This document shows positions 1-11,563 of a stretch of 64,000 nt of DNA, piece after piece (positions within the stretch are counted from its first letter, which is position 1; each line of letters begins with the position of its first letter). The stretch covers positions 22,500,720 through 22,564,719 of the forward strand of contig OY720346.1 of NCBI GenBank assembly GCA_963082975.1, given 5' to 3'. The notes beneath the pieces are model-generated. The model did no database searches, was not told where the DNA came from, and saw only the letters and a list, made by a program, of their open reading frames with translations. The translations under genes and the position numbers were made by a program. Source of the stretch: Labia minor. Its lineage: Eukaryota > Arthropoda > Insecta > Dermaptera > Spongiphoridae.

Positions 1-375
1 TTGTTTAACAATTTTTTGGTAAATGTTCCTCTTTTTTCCAAGCAACCCAATTCTTTTATTATTTATTTATAATAATTATAGGTCGAATGTGATTGTAATC
101 ATTAATTTTATTTGTTAGTAATAAAATTAAAAGCATGAAAAATGGACAAATTTTAGAGTATAAAATTATAAGTTTAGATATATGTATTTTCAAAATTAGA
201 AAATTAGAAATCTAAAATGTTTGAATGGATGCATTGAAATGGTAATTTTATTTTAGAAAACTTATTTTGAATAAGCATCATATATTAAGAATTTTTATTA
301 TTTATTGAATAAAATAAATAATGAATAGAATTATTATATATGTATCTTAACAATTTTTTCAAATGTTGGAAAATA
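1..375. other. AT-rich sequence, nothing recognised
   Basis: Low-complexity AT-rich DNA with no reading frame, RNA gene or repeat boundary that I can support. It may contain part of the esterase promoter. Confidence 0.5.
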
Positions 376-597
376 CTTGGCTAGAAAGTTGAATTATATG
401 AATAAATTAATGAATAATCAACCCCTGATAAGAGTATTCGTAATTGGATTGATATTAGATGAGTGTACTAGGGGCATGGTTCAATTTTTTCATATCTTTG
501 AAAATTCTTGGCTAGAAAGTTGAATTATATGAATAAATGAATGAATAACCAACCCCTGATAAGAGTATTCATAATAGGATTGATAATAGATGAGTGT
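376..597 (+). repeat. 91-bp direct duplication upstream of the esterase gene
   Basis: Two copies, 376-466 and 507-597, start with CTTGGCTAGAAAGTTGAATT and end with GATGAGTGT. They differ at only a handful of positions and are offset by 131 bp. The second copy ends 72 bp before the first possible start codon, so the pair covers the likely promoter or 5' UTR. It looks like an old local tandem duplication. Confidence 0.85.
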
Positions 598-668
598 TCC
601 AAGCGGATGGTTGGGGTAAAGAAGGAGCTGCCAATAAAAGCGAGCCAAGCAAATGCCCAGCAACATAC

Positions 669-3600
669 ATGTTTCTAACCATGGCACGATTTTGGTTGTG
701 GTTAAGTTTGTTTATTTTTGCTGGATTCAATCCACCAATGTCCAACGCCATTATGGCCGAACCTCTGATCATCAGCCCTCGACGTTCTGCTTCTAGCAGC
801 GTAAATTCTCACAATAAGATATTGTCAAATGGATCTCCACGAATGTCGGCGCCTCCACTCCCAGGTGGGTCCAACATCATCCCGGAGGCTGGAGATGATG
901 AAGAAGAAGATGACGACCGACCGATGGTAATATTACGACAAGGAGCTGTGATGGGATCAGTTACTTATAGCAGATGGACAAGGAGGCAAATCTATCAATT
1001 TCAAGGAGTGCCATACGCTAAACCTCCCATCGGTGATCTTCGATTTAAGGTATTTTTTTTTTTTAATTTTCTTTTTTTTTCCATATAAATTTTTATACAA
1101 ATTTATTGGTCTTTCTCTAATTTTTCAAATAATTGTTTTTTTTTTTCAAATTTTAAATATATACAAATATACATCAAATAATATTATTTTGATTGATTTA
1201 TTCAAATACATAAGACATTATGTCTTTGTATATAATGAAAGTTTAGTCCCCAAACGTTTTTGTGTTGTAGACCCATTGCCATGATTTTCGGTTTTGGGTA
1301 GAGCCCCTACTTAACCTGAAATTGCTTTCTTGAAAAAAAATTTTACCTTTTTTTAGAGCTATATTGAAAAATCCGAAAATTTACCTTTTTTTTAGTAAAA
1401 TGGAAGTAAGTAGTGTAAGGCTTGAGATCCACTATCGTAGACCTCTATTTTCATTCCATGGACCCCCAAATTTTTTATTCACTGGTTTAGACCCCTTGGG
1501 GTCGATTTAGACCAATTTGGGAAACTTTGGTTTAGTCAGTAGAGAATACTATTAACCATTTTGTTTTAATATTTTTATTACTTATTTATTTTACTCTCTA
1601 AAATAATAATAATAATAATAATATTATTTGTTTTGAACATATGTTTAGTTAAGTCCCTAACTAGCTACACCTTTAGTAATTTAAATAGAAAAACATTACA
1701 TATCAAAATAGTTTATTATTTTTAAAAACAAAAATAAAAATCCTCACATAATTTATATTATTTTTAGCATACATTTAATTATTTTTTTTAACTTTATTAT
1801 AACATTTTATTATTTATATACATAATTCTAAAAATTCTTGGAAAAAGGTTTGAAAACTTATTCCACCGCAAATATGTTCATAACTTTAAAAAATTGTTTA
1901 TAGTATTATATTTAAAACAGTATTAATTGGGCAATTTGATGAAATATAAATATATCGATAAGATAGGTAATGAATGTTTATATGCCTAAAAAATAAAATA
2001 GAAAAACTTTATATTTCAAGTTCTTTTCAAATTCTAGTTAGAATCATAAAATAGAAAAGATTACTTAGGGTGCTTGTTTCGAAGAATTCCACGAAAATTA
2101 TTTCATATATAATACTAAACTTATATAATATATACATATATATATATATTTAAAAATGATAATGTCTATTTTTAATGATAAATATTTTTTTAAATTATAT
2201 AGTATAATCTATTAATTCCATAATAATACATTTTAATAAGTATATATAGCTTTTTTTTCAAAGATTCAGATAAAACTTTTTCATTAAAAGAATTTATGAT
2301 TATATGATTTATTATTTCCTTCTTAATATTTTCACTAGTCATTTATTTTATTAATCTGACATTTTGTTACTAATACAATTTCAATTAACATTAAAAGAAA
2401 TTATCATGTTTATTAAATAATCTATTTAGGAATTAAGTTAGAATATTTTCCTTCATCTTTAATTATAAAAATATAAAAATTTCTTTACGCCTTTTTAAAT
2501 AGTCATAAAATCGAGGTGAATTGAACAATTGACACAATAGATAAGTAATATTAATTTGATTATATAGAAACCGATTGGAAAACGACTGATAGATCTGCGA
2601 TGCAATGACCAAACAATATAAACATAGCTATATTAGAAATCAGATCTTCCGAATTCAGAAAGGCTTCAGAAAAATGTTTCAGAATATTTAATCATTAATT
2701 TAAATCTTATTATTTAATAAACAATTTTCAAACATTATTTTTTTAAAATTTATGTTTGAAAAACAAAGAAGTATTATAAAAAAGAGTTGATAAAAAGGAT
2801 TAGCTTCAAAATTATTTAATTTCATTAATATTACTATTTATATAATATATATTTGTTAATTCAAATAAAGTCATTTTTTATTAGCGTCAATGAATTTAAT
2901 TCTTTTTAAGCCATCTGAAGAAGCTGAACCTTGGATTGGAATATTGGATGCATCTAAATTTGGAAGGACCTGCCCCGTTTCTCTTGGACCACAATCGATG
3001 CCTGATGAGAAATATAAAGAATATACTGATAATGGAAATGAAGAGGACTGCCTTTTAATAAACATTTACAGCCCATCGGTGAAAAACACAAAAAAATTTT
3101 TTATACCTTTACAATATTAAATAGTTTTTAGGGTTAACGAAAAATAATTTAAAAATTCCTGCTAATAAGTATTTTTTTGAAACTTAAATTTGGAAAATCA
3201 ATTACTTAATTAAGTATTACTTTAAAAACAATTCCAGTATCAAAATTATTAAACCAAAACCTTCATAAATATGTAACTAAGTAGGACTGATTGGATTCTG
3301 ACAAATTCTGAATTATTATTATAATATTTGTAGCTATCAGAAGAATCCGGATTACCTGTCATGGTATTCTTTCATGGAGGTGGTTTTTCTATGCGATCTC
3401 CTCGTGAATTCCGACCAAATTTACTACTTGAACGTGATGTAGTTCTTGTGGTGCCTCACTATCGACTTGGACCTCTCGGATTTTTGGCTGCTGGTGTAGA
3501 GTCTGCTCCAGGAAATGCTGGACTATATGATATGGTACTTGCGCTACGTTGGGTTCGTGACAACATTGTTAATTTTGGAGGAAACCCTGGAAGAGTAACC

Positions 3601-5448
3601 CTGTTTGGACAAAGTGCTGGTGCCGCCGCAGCCTCACTTATGCTCTTCAGTCCACTTGTTGATCCAGGTTATTATTCAATTTTCTACTTTGATTTAACAT
3701 TGACCAAATTTCACCAAAATTAAAGAAATACAATTAGAATTTAGAATATTTTCTTTATTTATGTATGTAATTTCTATCATTAAAAATTTAGGATTATTTC
3801 AACGATTAATTCTTCAATCGGGATCGGCTTTAAGCCCTTGGGCTCTAGATGAAAATCCACTTCCATCAACACGTATATTGGCTCAATTCGCTAATTGTAC
3901 TAGACATTCTATTGAAAGGGAAATTTCTTGTTTGAAACGACTCTCCTATATTGATATCCTCAAGGCTCATTCGAAGACGTTGGTGAGAAAATTTAAACTC
4001 AAAGAAAATATAATTGATTTATTCATTTTTTTTTAACTTCCTCAGTTAATTTTTTTATTTTTTGAATTTAGATGAAAGCAATGGTTAATGGTGAAGCGAT
4101 TTTCGGTGCAACAACCCCTGTTGTGCAAAAGGTAGGCAGTCATCGTTTCCTAACCTCTCATCCGAGTGAATTGTTCATCAGAGGCCAATTTCTAAGGAAA
4201 CCAATTCTTGGTGGTGTTGTCGCCCAAGAAGGAAGCTTCATCGTTGGAGGTGATATTTAATTCTATTTCTATTTAATAATATGTGTTATATTAATTAAAC
4301 TATGAATAGGTCCTGATGTGCCATAATGCTGAAATTAATTTTCAATAATTATATTTTAATTTAATAATTGTTATAGATATATATCAATTTATACGAACGG
4401 ATCCTGCAAAAGTATCAGTAGACTACATGAAACATAATTTTACCAGATTGATCTTTAAAATGGGAGGTAGGTACTAAAAAACTTTTATAAAGTTTTTTTT
4501 GATATTTCAATAATGAATTTTTCTAGGATTGGAAGATCCCACTGGATTTCTCGGCCATTTACTCACGGAAAAATATTTTACACCTAATGTTTTAGGAAAT
4601 TTTACACTCATGGCTAATGGATTAATCGATGTAAATGTTTTTTATTAATATACTATTCTTATATTTCTCTTTAAGCTTATATTTATATGTTTTTTTATTA
4701 AAATTTAGATTGCCAGTTCTGCATTAATAAAATCATCGGTATTTACATTAACTCAAGAAATGAGCAGATCAAGAGCATGTTTTTTCTATTCTTTCAATTA
4801 TGTTGGACGATATTCAAAAATAGGATACGGCCAACCGATCGATTATCCATTTTCTGCTGGTAAAGTTCTAAAAATTTAATGATATTAAATTTCATGATTA
4901 TTTATTACTTTCTTAGTTGATCTTTATTTCTTTTTCATATAAATTACTCCATTAAATATAATTTATTTTATTTTCATGTTTTAATTCTAGGAGTTGCCCA
5001 TGCAGATGAACTTCTTTATTTATTCCCTCACAAAAATATGATTATGAACGATGAAGAGGCGCGTATTTCACGTCAATTGGTTGATCTCTGGACAACCTTT
5101 GCTATCAAAGGGTAAGTTAACACAATATAATCGATAAAGAAATTAAAGAGTGTGCTGCAAAAGGAGAATGCAATCTCTTATTATTTAAAAGTATTACAAT
5201 TAATTTTAGTTCTTAAGTCAAAAATAAATCTAAAGCTATAATAAATGAAAATATTAATATATTTTTTTTAATTGTTGCCCAGGCGCCCAATGGCATCAGG
5301 AGCTCCTCGATGGAATCAAATTACATCTGAAAAGGGACCTTACTTTAGAATTGAAAGCAATTTTAGCGAACGTAAAAACTTTTGTCATGAATATCGTGTT
5401 ACCGTGGATGAAGGCCTTCCCATCGGGCCATTCATACAAATTGAATAA
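669..5448 (+). CDS. Secreted type-B carboxylesterase (alpha/beta hydrolase), ten-exon gene
   Basis: Spliced model: exons 669-1049, 2911-3078, 3334-3667, 3792-3982, 4072-4249, 4377-4466, 4527-4630, 4709-4859, 4991-5111, 5283-5448. Every junction is GT..AG and all phases agree, giving 627 residues. The frame opens after a stop at 591; its first ATGs are 669 and 681, and 681 has the better context (ACCATGG). Both give a hydrophobic N-terminus (RFWLWLSLFIFAGF) that looks like a signal peptide. An acidic DDEEEDDD patch follows, then the family landmark FQGVPYAKPPIGDLRF. The oxyanion loop HGGGF is at residues 197-201. The nucleophile elbow FGQSAGA carries Ser277, and the triad is completed by Glu411 (AQEGS) and His536 (GVAHADEL). 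Cys pairs around the first disulfide loop are present (GRTCP, EEDCL). With the triad intact it should be an active ester hydrolase rather than a neuroligin-like adhesion protein. Substrate cannot be inferred; juvenile-hormone-esterase, venom-esterase and detoxification clades are all possible. Confidence 0.9.
1050..2910 (+). other. Intron 1 of the esterase gene
   Basis: This is by far the largest esterase intron (1861 bp; the others are 60-255 bp). The donor is AAG|GTATTT. The acceptor TTCTTTTTAAG|CC at 2909-2910 keeps phase 0 and joins RFK to PSEEAEPW. An alternative acceptor at 2884 would break the phase. Most of it is AT-rich. A less AT-rich stretch at about 1240-1560 has repeated 'GTAGACCC' and 'TTTAGACC' phrases and may be a decayed mobile element of unknown class. 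Confidence 0.7.
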
Positions 5449-5583
5449 TTTTTATTTATCATACTATTTACTACTATTTATAATTATTTTATTTATGTAT
5501 TAAGTTATATTAGATATTTTTTTAGTCAATTTTTCTTTACTTAACATTAATTATGTTTATATCACAATATGTATAACCAATGA

Positions 5584-5589
5584 AATAAA
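5584..5589 (+). terminator. Poly(A) signal AATAAA of the esterase gene
   Basis: A canonical AATAAA lies 136 bp after the stop codon at 5446-5448, in AT-rich 3' UTR-like DNA. It is the first clear hexamer downstream of the gene. Confidence 0.55.
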
Positions 5590-5599
5590 ATATATTAAA

Positions 5600-7465
5600 A
5601 ATACAAACAATTTTTTATTATTTTAAAATTACTCTAAAAATACAGAATACATATATAAAACATGATTAATATTCATGAAATAAAAATTAATATGATTAAG
5701 ATTAAGATTTTTAATAAAAGATTTTCTCAAAAAAATTCTGAAAGATTTAAATAATATTTGTATTAAAATATTGGAATTAAAAATTTTCATAATAGTACCT
5801 AAAGATTAAATTCATTTTAAAAATTAAAAAAAAATATTGAAACTCAATTGAGATGAATAAAGGCAATTCTAAATAAATAAATAATTTAACATAAAAACGC
5901 CTACAACATATGCAACTAAAGTGACAGCTTAACCAAAATTTCATAGATAATTTTAGGCGTTTCCGTGAAATCCAATTAAAACTTAATTTATGTTTATAAA
6001 CATTGTAACAAAGAACTTGATTCAAAATATATAATTGTTTCAAAATTTCAATTTTAAAAGATTCAAAATTACTGTCTATTTCTCTAATTTTCTCTCTAGA
6101 TAAGGTCTATTGGAACAAGATCCACCCAGCTTAAGTGATCAAAATTGAGAAACTACTTTAAATAAAACGTAGAGGTCATCACTCAAGAAAATAAATATAA
6201 AAGTTAAAGGGATCTCTTGTACTGATTATATAAAATCTTTTCTCCACTTACAAGGCGATATCCAACTTGAAAGGCATTGTCTTATCATTGGATTTATAAA
6301 TTATAAATCTTTTGCAATATTTTTATGCTTTAATTAGAGAATCTGCCACTTTTTTATTTGTCAATTGATAATAAACAATAATAATTAATTGCCAATCTTC
6401 ATTATAGCAATTGAAAAGTGTGGAGTTGGATTATATTATATTGGTAATTGCCTCGAAACTGATGCCAAGTGCATTCGTTTATAGCTAATTGGACTCTATC
6501 GGGCGTGAAGAGAAGCATGATATTTTAATGAGCTCGTTGGCTCTATACCCAAAAACTAATTAGATTTAAAATAGACATCACTTATAAAAAGGGATGGGGG
6601 TAAATTTTCAACTCAGGTTATTTAGTATAATATATTAATCTGTAATAATTTTTTTTTTTTTTTATTTTAAAAATATAAATGAAACAACAACTTTGAACAA
6701 TGAAATGACAAACATATCGATAAATAAAAAATAAAAAATATTGATATAAAAATTAAGTATTAGATTCCCACATACTAGTATTAACTGAAACATTTATGAA
6801 TGGTAGTATGATTCCATTAAAATGAGATTATAATTTACGAATCATTTTTAAAATTTCTTTAAAAAAGTGAAGTGACGAGTAAATTTGTTTCTTCTCTTTT
6901 ATCTGCCACATCACAAGACATTTATGCATTGGTGGATATATACCAAAGTAGATGAATAGTAAAAAGACCCCTCCCACGATTCTTCTACTAAAAAGTGGAT
7001 AAAAAGATCTTTTATCATGGAATGAATCTCTCTGCTTATGTTCAGCAGGGCATAATTAATTATCTTGCTCGATGGTTGTCAAGGAAGCGCTTTTTAATGT
7101 CGCTCCAGTCATTCAAATTGAAAAAAATATGACAAAGATTGAATGTATGGGCACCCCGAAGAGGTTGACGTTCATTAGAATCTATGCTCATTTAATAATT
7201 TATATAACAATGACACATTATTATTCACAATATATCAATTTTGGTTAATAAATTAAAAAATAATTAATAATTTAAAAAAAAAATATGTTTTCTTCGGCGA
7301 AAATACTTAGAATATTATTCAGAAATGATTTATTTTTTTTTTTGCATATTTAACTAGTGCTTTAAAATTAACCTTTATTTAAATATTTTTATAAATTTAA
7401 ATATTTTCTATAGAAATAAAATATGAAAAATAATACTGATTTTAATTTATTGGAGATAAATAAAA
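5600..7465. other. Intergenic region between esterase and Copia element
   Basis: No gene seen. Two less AT-rich segments stand out. About 6080-6560 contains a dispersed repeat (see 6118-6285) and CAATTG/AACAATAAT-type motifs. About 6985-7180 includes a CATAATTAATTATC homeodomain-type site and resembles conserved regulatory DNA. The rest is AT-rich and featureless. Confidence 0.4.
6118..6285. repeat. Diverged dispersed repeat, copy 1
   Basis: Shares ordered blocks with 14850-14995: GATCAAAATT(G)AGAAAACTACTT, then ACTGATTATA, then TATCCAACTT followed by AGGC and TGTC. The blocks are collinear in the same orientation, so this is probably an old interspersed repeat. Its class is unknown. Confidence 0.45.
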
Positions 7466-7471
7466 ATTATC

Positions 7472-7620
7472 TGTTAAAGTATATTAAAGTTGGTAACCCT
7501 GCACCTTCTTACCTGTATATATATTTATAGTATGACCTTAGAGTAAATGTTCACCTTGTATTAAAAACACATTCAAACTCGAACAGTGCATTTTCATTAA
7601 ACACATTTAAAACTCCAACA
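7472..7620 (+). repeat. Copia left LTR
   Basis: 149 bp, TG...CA ends, preceded by TTATC and followed at once by the tRNA-iMet-type primer site at 7621. By position-for-position reading it matches the right LTR throughout. A TATATATATT tract near its middle could serve as a TATA element. Confidence 0.95.
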
Positions 7621-7634
7621 GGTTATGGGCCCAG
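7621..7634 (+). promoter_or_regulatory. Copia primer-binding site (initiator tRNA-Met type)
   Basis: GGTTATGGGCCCAG begins at the first base after the LTR. This is the classic Copia-family primer site complementary to an internal fragment of initiator tRNA-Met, used to start minus-strand cDNA synthesis. Confidence 0.85.
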
Positions 7635-7701
7635 GTAAACACTGCGGGTAATTGGGTGATAATTGGAAATATTTTTTAATCTTAAAAGGATTTTTTAAAA
7701 A

Positions 7702-10227
7702 ATGGAATTTCTTAAAATTGAACCACTACACCGACACAACTATGATACCTGGAAGATTCAGATGGAAGCCATCCTAGTAAAAAATGGATATTGGAACATA
7801 GTCTCCGGAAACCAAAAAAGGTCAAATATTGATGAAAAAGATACGAAAGGGATTGAAAAATGGGATCTCCTGGACCAAAAAGCTAAGTCTGATCTAATTT
7901 TATCAATAACACCTAGAGAATTAAGGATAGTTAAAAATTTAAATAGCTCAAGTGAAATATGGAATAAATTAAAGGAAACCTTTGAAAGTAAAGGTCCAGC
8001 CAAAAAGGCTTATTTGTTAAAGAAACTAATTTTAAGTAAAATGAATATAAGTGATAATATGGATGACTATTTAAATACATTTTGTGAAATTATAGAAAAA
8101 TTAAAAGATATTGAATTTATAATAAATGATGAACTATTATGTATAATATTATTATATAGTCTACCAGACGAATATGAAAATTTTAGATGTGCTATAGAAA
8201 CAAGGGACACTTTGCCATCTTTAGATAATTTAAAAATAAAATTATTGGAAGAGTTTGAATGTCGGGGAAGTCAAGGCGATTCCTCAAATCAAAGTAACTT
8301 TATTAAAAATAGAAATAAAAATAGACCTATTAATAAAAATTATAATTTTAAAAATAATCCTTACAAAAATAATTCTTTAGATAAATATAATGAAAATAAT
8401 AATAATAAATATAATACGAATAAAAAACATAATTTTTTCAACAGGGATAAAAGGTCAACTGATTATAATAAATTTAGTAATTCAAATAATGAAATTAAAA
8501 ATAAAATTATATGTTTCCGTTGTAAGGGCGAAGGCCATAAAATTTCTCAATGTCCATCTAAGTCGACTCATATGTTAGCCCTAAAAGTCACTGATGATAA
8601 AAATGATTGGATTTTAGATTCTGGCTGTACAAATCACATGATAAATAATAAAGAATTACTGGAAAATATAAGACATCCAAAACTAAGTTGTTCAACACTA
8701 GCCGATAACAGTAAAATAAATATTGATTGTATTGGTGATATGATTATTAACATAAATAATAGACAAATTGAATTAACAGATGTACTATATGTTCCCAAAT
8801 TAAAAACGAATTTATTATCTGTCGGGTCATTTACTGATAAGAATTTTGAAGTTTTATTTAAAAATCATAATGCATTTATAACGAATAATGACGAACTAAT
8901 GTTTACAGCTAAGAAAAAGGAGAACGGATTATATTATTTAAATGAAAATATTAAAAATAAAGATAAAAATGATTTTTCATATTATTTAAATAAAAATAAA
9001 TTATCAAAATTAGACATATGGCATAAAAGATACGGACATTTAAATGAAAGAGATTTAAAACTAATAACCAAATCAGATCAAGTTTTCGGTTTAGACCAAA
9101 GTATATTAAATGAAAATTTAAATAATTGTGAAATATGCATTAAAGGAAAATTATCTCAAACACCTTTTAAAAATTCAAATTCACAGAAAAATTTAGAAAT
9201 ATTGGAAATAATCCATACAGATATTTGTGGACCATTTAGAACCACGTCTATCGGTGGAAATAAATATTTCATTACTTTTATAGACGAAGCAAGCAGATAT
9301 TGCGAAGTTAAATTTCTAAAATACAAAAGTCAAGCTTTTGAAGCATTTATTGAATATAAAAATTATATTGAAAACATGACAGATAAAAGGATTAAATATT
9401 TGCAATCAGATAATGGAAAAGAATACATTAATAATAGATTTAATAATTTTTTAAAAAAATCAGGAATTAAGCGAAGATTAACAGTTCCTTATACGCCCCA
9501 ACAAAATGGATTATCTGAACGTATGAACAAGACTCTATTGGAGATGACGAGATGTATGTTATTACAAGCAAATCTAGAACATTCCTTTTGGGCAGAAGCA
9601 GTAATAACTGCATGTTATTTGAGGAACAGAAGCCCAACATCATCTTTAAAAGGACAAATACCTTATAACATCCTTACAAACAAAAAATTTAATGTCTCAC
9701 ATTTAAGAACTTTTGGTATGAGAGTACATTTTTTAAATAAAAATAATAAAAATAAATTAAATTCAAGAACAATTGAAGGAATTTTTATAGGTTATTGCGA
9801 GGAAAGCAAAGCTTATAGAGTATATGATCCCATGACCAGAAGGGTACATATTACTCGAGATATTAAATTTATAAACGAATTTCATAATAAAAATGGAGAT
9901 AATTTAAAATATACTGATTTATTAGAAGAAAATTCAAAATACAACAGCTTGGACATAATGATTGATAAACATAATAATGATGCATCTTTAGAAAGTGATA
10001 TAGACGAAAATAAGATTGACCAACAGAGAGGAAGAGGACGTCCTAAAATGATTAAAAGTGGAAATAGGGGAAGACCCAGAAAAGTCTATCAATACAAAAA
10101 ATCCGAAAGTAAAAATGATGAAGAAACAATTCCCAGCTCTAGAGACAGTGATGTCTTAAGTTCAGAAGATGAACTCTCGATAGAAACGACCGAAGGAGAG
10201 GTCCAAGGACTTAATGTAGAACTGTAA
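7702..10227 (+). CDS. Copia Gag-protease-integrase polyprotein, truncated by insertion
   Basis: An 841-codon frame starting at an ATG 81 bp after the LTR. The N-terminus (HNYDTWKIQMEAIL) is Copia Gag, followed by an Asn/Lys-rich linker. A CCHC knuckle CFRCKGEGHKISQC lies near residue 271 and the aspartic protease signature WILDSGCTNHM near 302. Integrase has the HHCC zinc-binding region (HKRYGHLNERDL ... CEICIKG, about 440-480). Its catalytic residues are D (IHTDICGPF), D (LQSDNGKEY) and E (QQNGLSERMNKT), about 503-605. The C-terminal part includes GIFIGYCEESKAYRVYD. The stop at 10225-10227 is not native: the frame stays coding up to the edge of the Gypsy insert and resumes beyond it. Before the insertion it was one polyprotein with the reverse transcriptase. 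Confidence 0.93.
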   Translation: MEFLKIEPLHRHNYDTWKIQMEAILVKNGYWNIVSGNQKRSNIDEKDTKGIEKWDLLDQKAKSDLILSITPRELRIVKNLNSSSEIWNKLKETFESKGPAKKAYLLKKLILSKMNISDNMDDYLNTFCEIIEKLKDIEFIINDELLCIILLYSLPDEYENFRCAIETRDTLPSLDNLKIKLLEEFECRGSQGDSSNQSNFIKNRNKNRPINKNYNFKNNPYKNNSLDKYNENNNNKYNTNKKHNFFNRDKRSTDYNKFSNSNNEIKNKIICFRCKGEGHKISQCPSKSTHMLALKVTDDKNDWILDSGCTNHMINNKELLENIRHPKLSCSTLADNSKINIDCIGDMIININNRQIELTDVLYVPKLKTNLLSVGSFTDKNFEVLFKNHNAFITNNDELMFTAKKKENGLYYLNENIKNKDKNDFSYYLNKNKLSKLDIWHKRYGHLNERDLKLITKSDQVFGLDQSILNENLNNCEICIKGKLSQTPFKNSNSQKNLEILEIIHTDICGPFRTTSIGGNKYFITFIDEASRYCEVKFLKYKSQAFEAFIEYKNYIENMTDKRIKYLQSDNGKEYINNRFNNFLKKSGIKRRLTVPYTPQQNGLSERMNKTLLEMTRCMLLQANLEHSFWAEAVITACYLRNRSPTSSLKGQIPYNILTNKKFNVSHLRTFGMRVHFLNKNNKNKLNSRTIEGIFIGYCEESKAYRVYDPMTRRVHITRDIKFINEFHNKNGDNLKYTDLLEENSKYNSLDIMIDKHNNDASLESDIDENKIDQQRGRGRPKMIKSGNRGRPRKVYQYKKSESKNDEETIPSSRDSDVLSSEDELSIETTEGEVQGLNVEL

Positions 10228-11085
10228 GGAGGACCGTTTCAAGTTGGGGTCACTTTGTAGACGATCCTCTTACGTTGGGTGCCAATTTATAAGGGGATCT
10301 AAGTATGAGGCACTTGTAATGACCCACGATGACCGTGAATTGTTAATTATGTTAAGTTAATGATGGGCGCCAACTTTGGATATCCCAAAGTATAAAATAG
10401 TGTTGAAAAATTAAGGGAAAAGGGAAAACAATAATAATGTTCACATTAATTCACTTTAATTAAATAAAATAAAAAAATTAACAAATAAAGTATACAAATT
10501 TTAAATAGAAAAAAATAAGAAAATGTAATTCACTATTGTCACTGGAATTAGCAGAAATAATTATCACAGGGGGTGATGATAAGGATTATACACAAATAAT
10601 TATATCACGGGACGTGATAAGTATAGGTTATATCAGGATGATATCACTTGTTCGACTGTATCACAGGGTGTGATAAAAATGATTATATACAAAATAATTA
10701 TATCACGGGACGTGATAAATACCAGGTCATATCGGGATGATATCACTAGTTAAACTGTATCACAGGGTGTGATGATAAAAATGATTATATACAAAATAAT
10801 TATATCACGGGACGTGATAAATACAGGTCATATCAGGATGATATCACTAGTTCCACTGTCCATTCTCAACTGTCTAAAAATATTAAAACTTGGAGGGATG
10901 GGTCCTCCCCTTATGTGAAATATAATATCTATATATATATATTACATTTTAAGAATAATGCGACCAAATAACTTTGTTAATAAAATAGGGGAATAGAAAA
11001 ACAAAATAAACTAAAAAATAGACAAACAAAATAAAATGTATAATAAAAAAAAATAACTAAGAATATAAATACTTTGTCCGTTACA
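10223..11085 (-). repeat. Complete LTR of the nested Gypsy remnant
   Basis: 863 bp with TG...CA ends. The 3' portion (10909-11085) is repeated at 11563-11738. The central part holds three tandem roughly 100-bp repeats rich in palindromes (see 10562-10858). No coding capacity. Confidence 0.75.
10562..10858. repeat. Three palindrome-bearing tandem repeats inside the LTR
   Basis: Units 10562-10658, 10659-10757 and 10758-10858 (97, 99 and 101 bp). Each unit has, in order, ATCACAGGG(T/G)GTGAT, TATCACGGGACGTGATA and ATATCAGGATGATAT. All three are short inverted repeats with a 3-5 bp centre. The spacing between units is nearly constant. In an LTR this arrangement suggests a repeated enhancer or protein-binding array, by analogy with tandem enhancer repeats in other LTRs; function is inferred. 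Confidence 0.85.
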
Positions 11086-11126
11086 TCCTCCCCCTCTGAT
11101 TCGGAGGTCTTTTGATTGAGGGATCA

Positions 11127-11369
11127 GCCCTAGGAACGGACAATTTTTGGCCTTCCTCGCTTACGTAGAGGAACTACTGGAGTAGAACGCGTCTCGTGGC
11201 TTAGACGCAATGCTGATGTATGAGGGGGAACAAGTCCTTGAGTAAATAAATGTTTTTGAGTTTGTGGTGGCTCCATAACTCCTGGTGGGCCCCGATGGGA
11301 TCTCGGAGACCCCACCAGCTGTCTATATCGGACAGCAGGATCTTCTTTGCTGACTTTGGTACCGTCCAT
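11127..11369 (-). pseudogene. C-terminal fragment of Gypsy pol
   Basis: The minus-strand frame ends VPLRKRGRPKIVRS and a stop about 40 bp before the polypurine tract and LTR, exactly where a Gypsy polyprotein should end. A basic RGRPK tail is common after integrase. Only about 79 codons remain, with no catalytic residue. Confidence 0.55.
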
Positions 11370-11563
11370 GGTCTTGACTTCCTCAGAAAAGCAGGTTTAG
11401 TATTAGATATGCGAAACAATCGCTGGTATTTTCATAATTATCCTAAGAGAAAATACAAATTTATTCGAGAAAATCTCTGCACCACTGAAGAAAATAATAC
11501 TGTTGTTGAAAACACTATTCAGCTAACTGAGGAACAGAACATAAAACTTGCCCATTTATTACC
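11352..11563 (+). pseudogene. Gypsy protease/RT-linker fragment in inverted orientation
   Basis: The plus strand encodes HGLDFLRKAGLVLDM and then NRWYFHNYPKRKYKF. This resembles the 'LGxDFL' end of a Gypsy aspartic protease and the linker before reverse transcriptase. It runs opposite to the rest of the remnant and stops at the LTR fragment, where a shared CCTTA marks the junction. This points to an inversion or a rejoining event inside the element. Confidence 0.6.

Noticed and set aside
594-668. Upstream extension of the esterase start
   Set aside because: The frame is open from 594 but contains no ATG before 669, and the signal-peptide-like segment starts at 669/681.
2885-2910. Alternative start of esterase exon 2 at 2885
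   Set aside because: It would break phase with exon 1 and meet a mismatch; the acceptor at 2909-2910 keeps the frame and fits the family alignment.
7758-8578. Additional frames inside the Copia gag region
   Set aside because: Shadows of the 841-codon Copia frame; low-complexity Asn/Lys sequence keeps other phases open.
10562-10858. CRISPR-like repeat array
   Set aside because: Only three units of about 100 bp with variable length, located inside a eukaryotic LTR, with no spacers of regular size.
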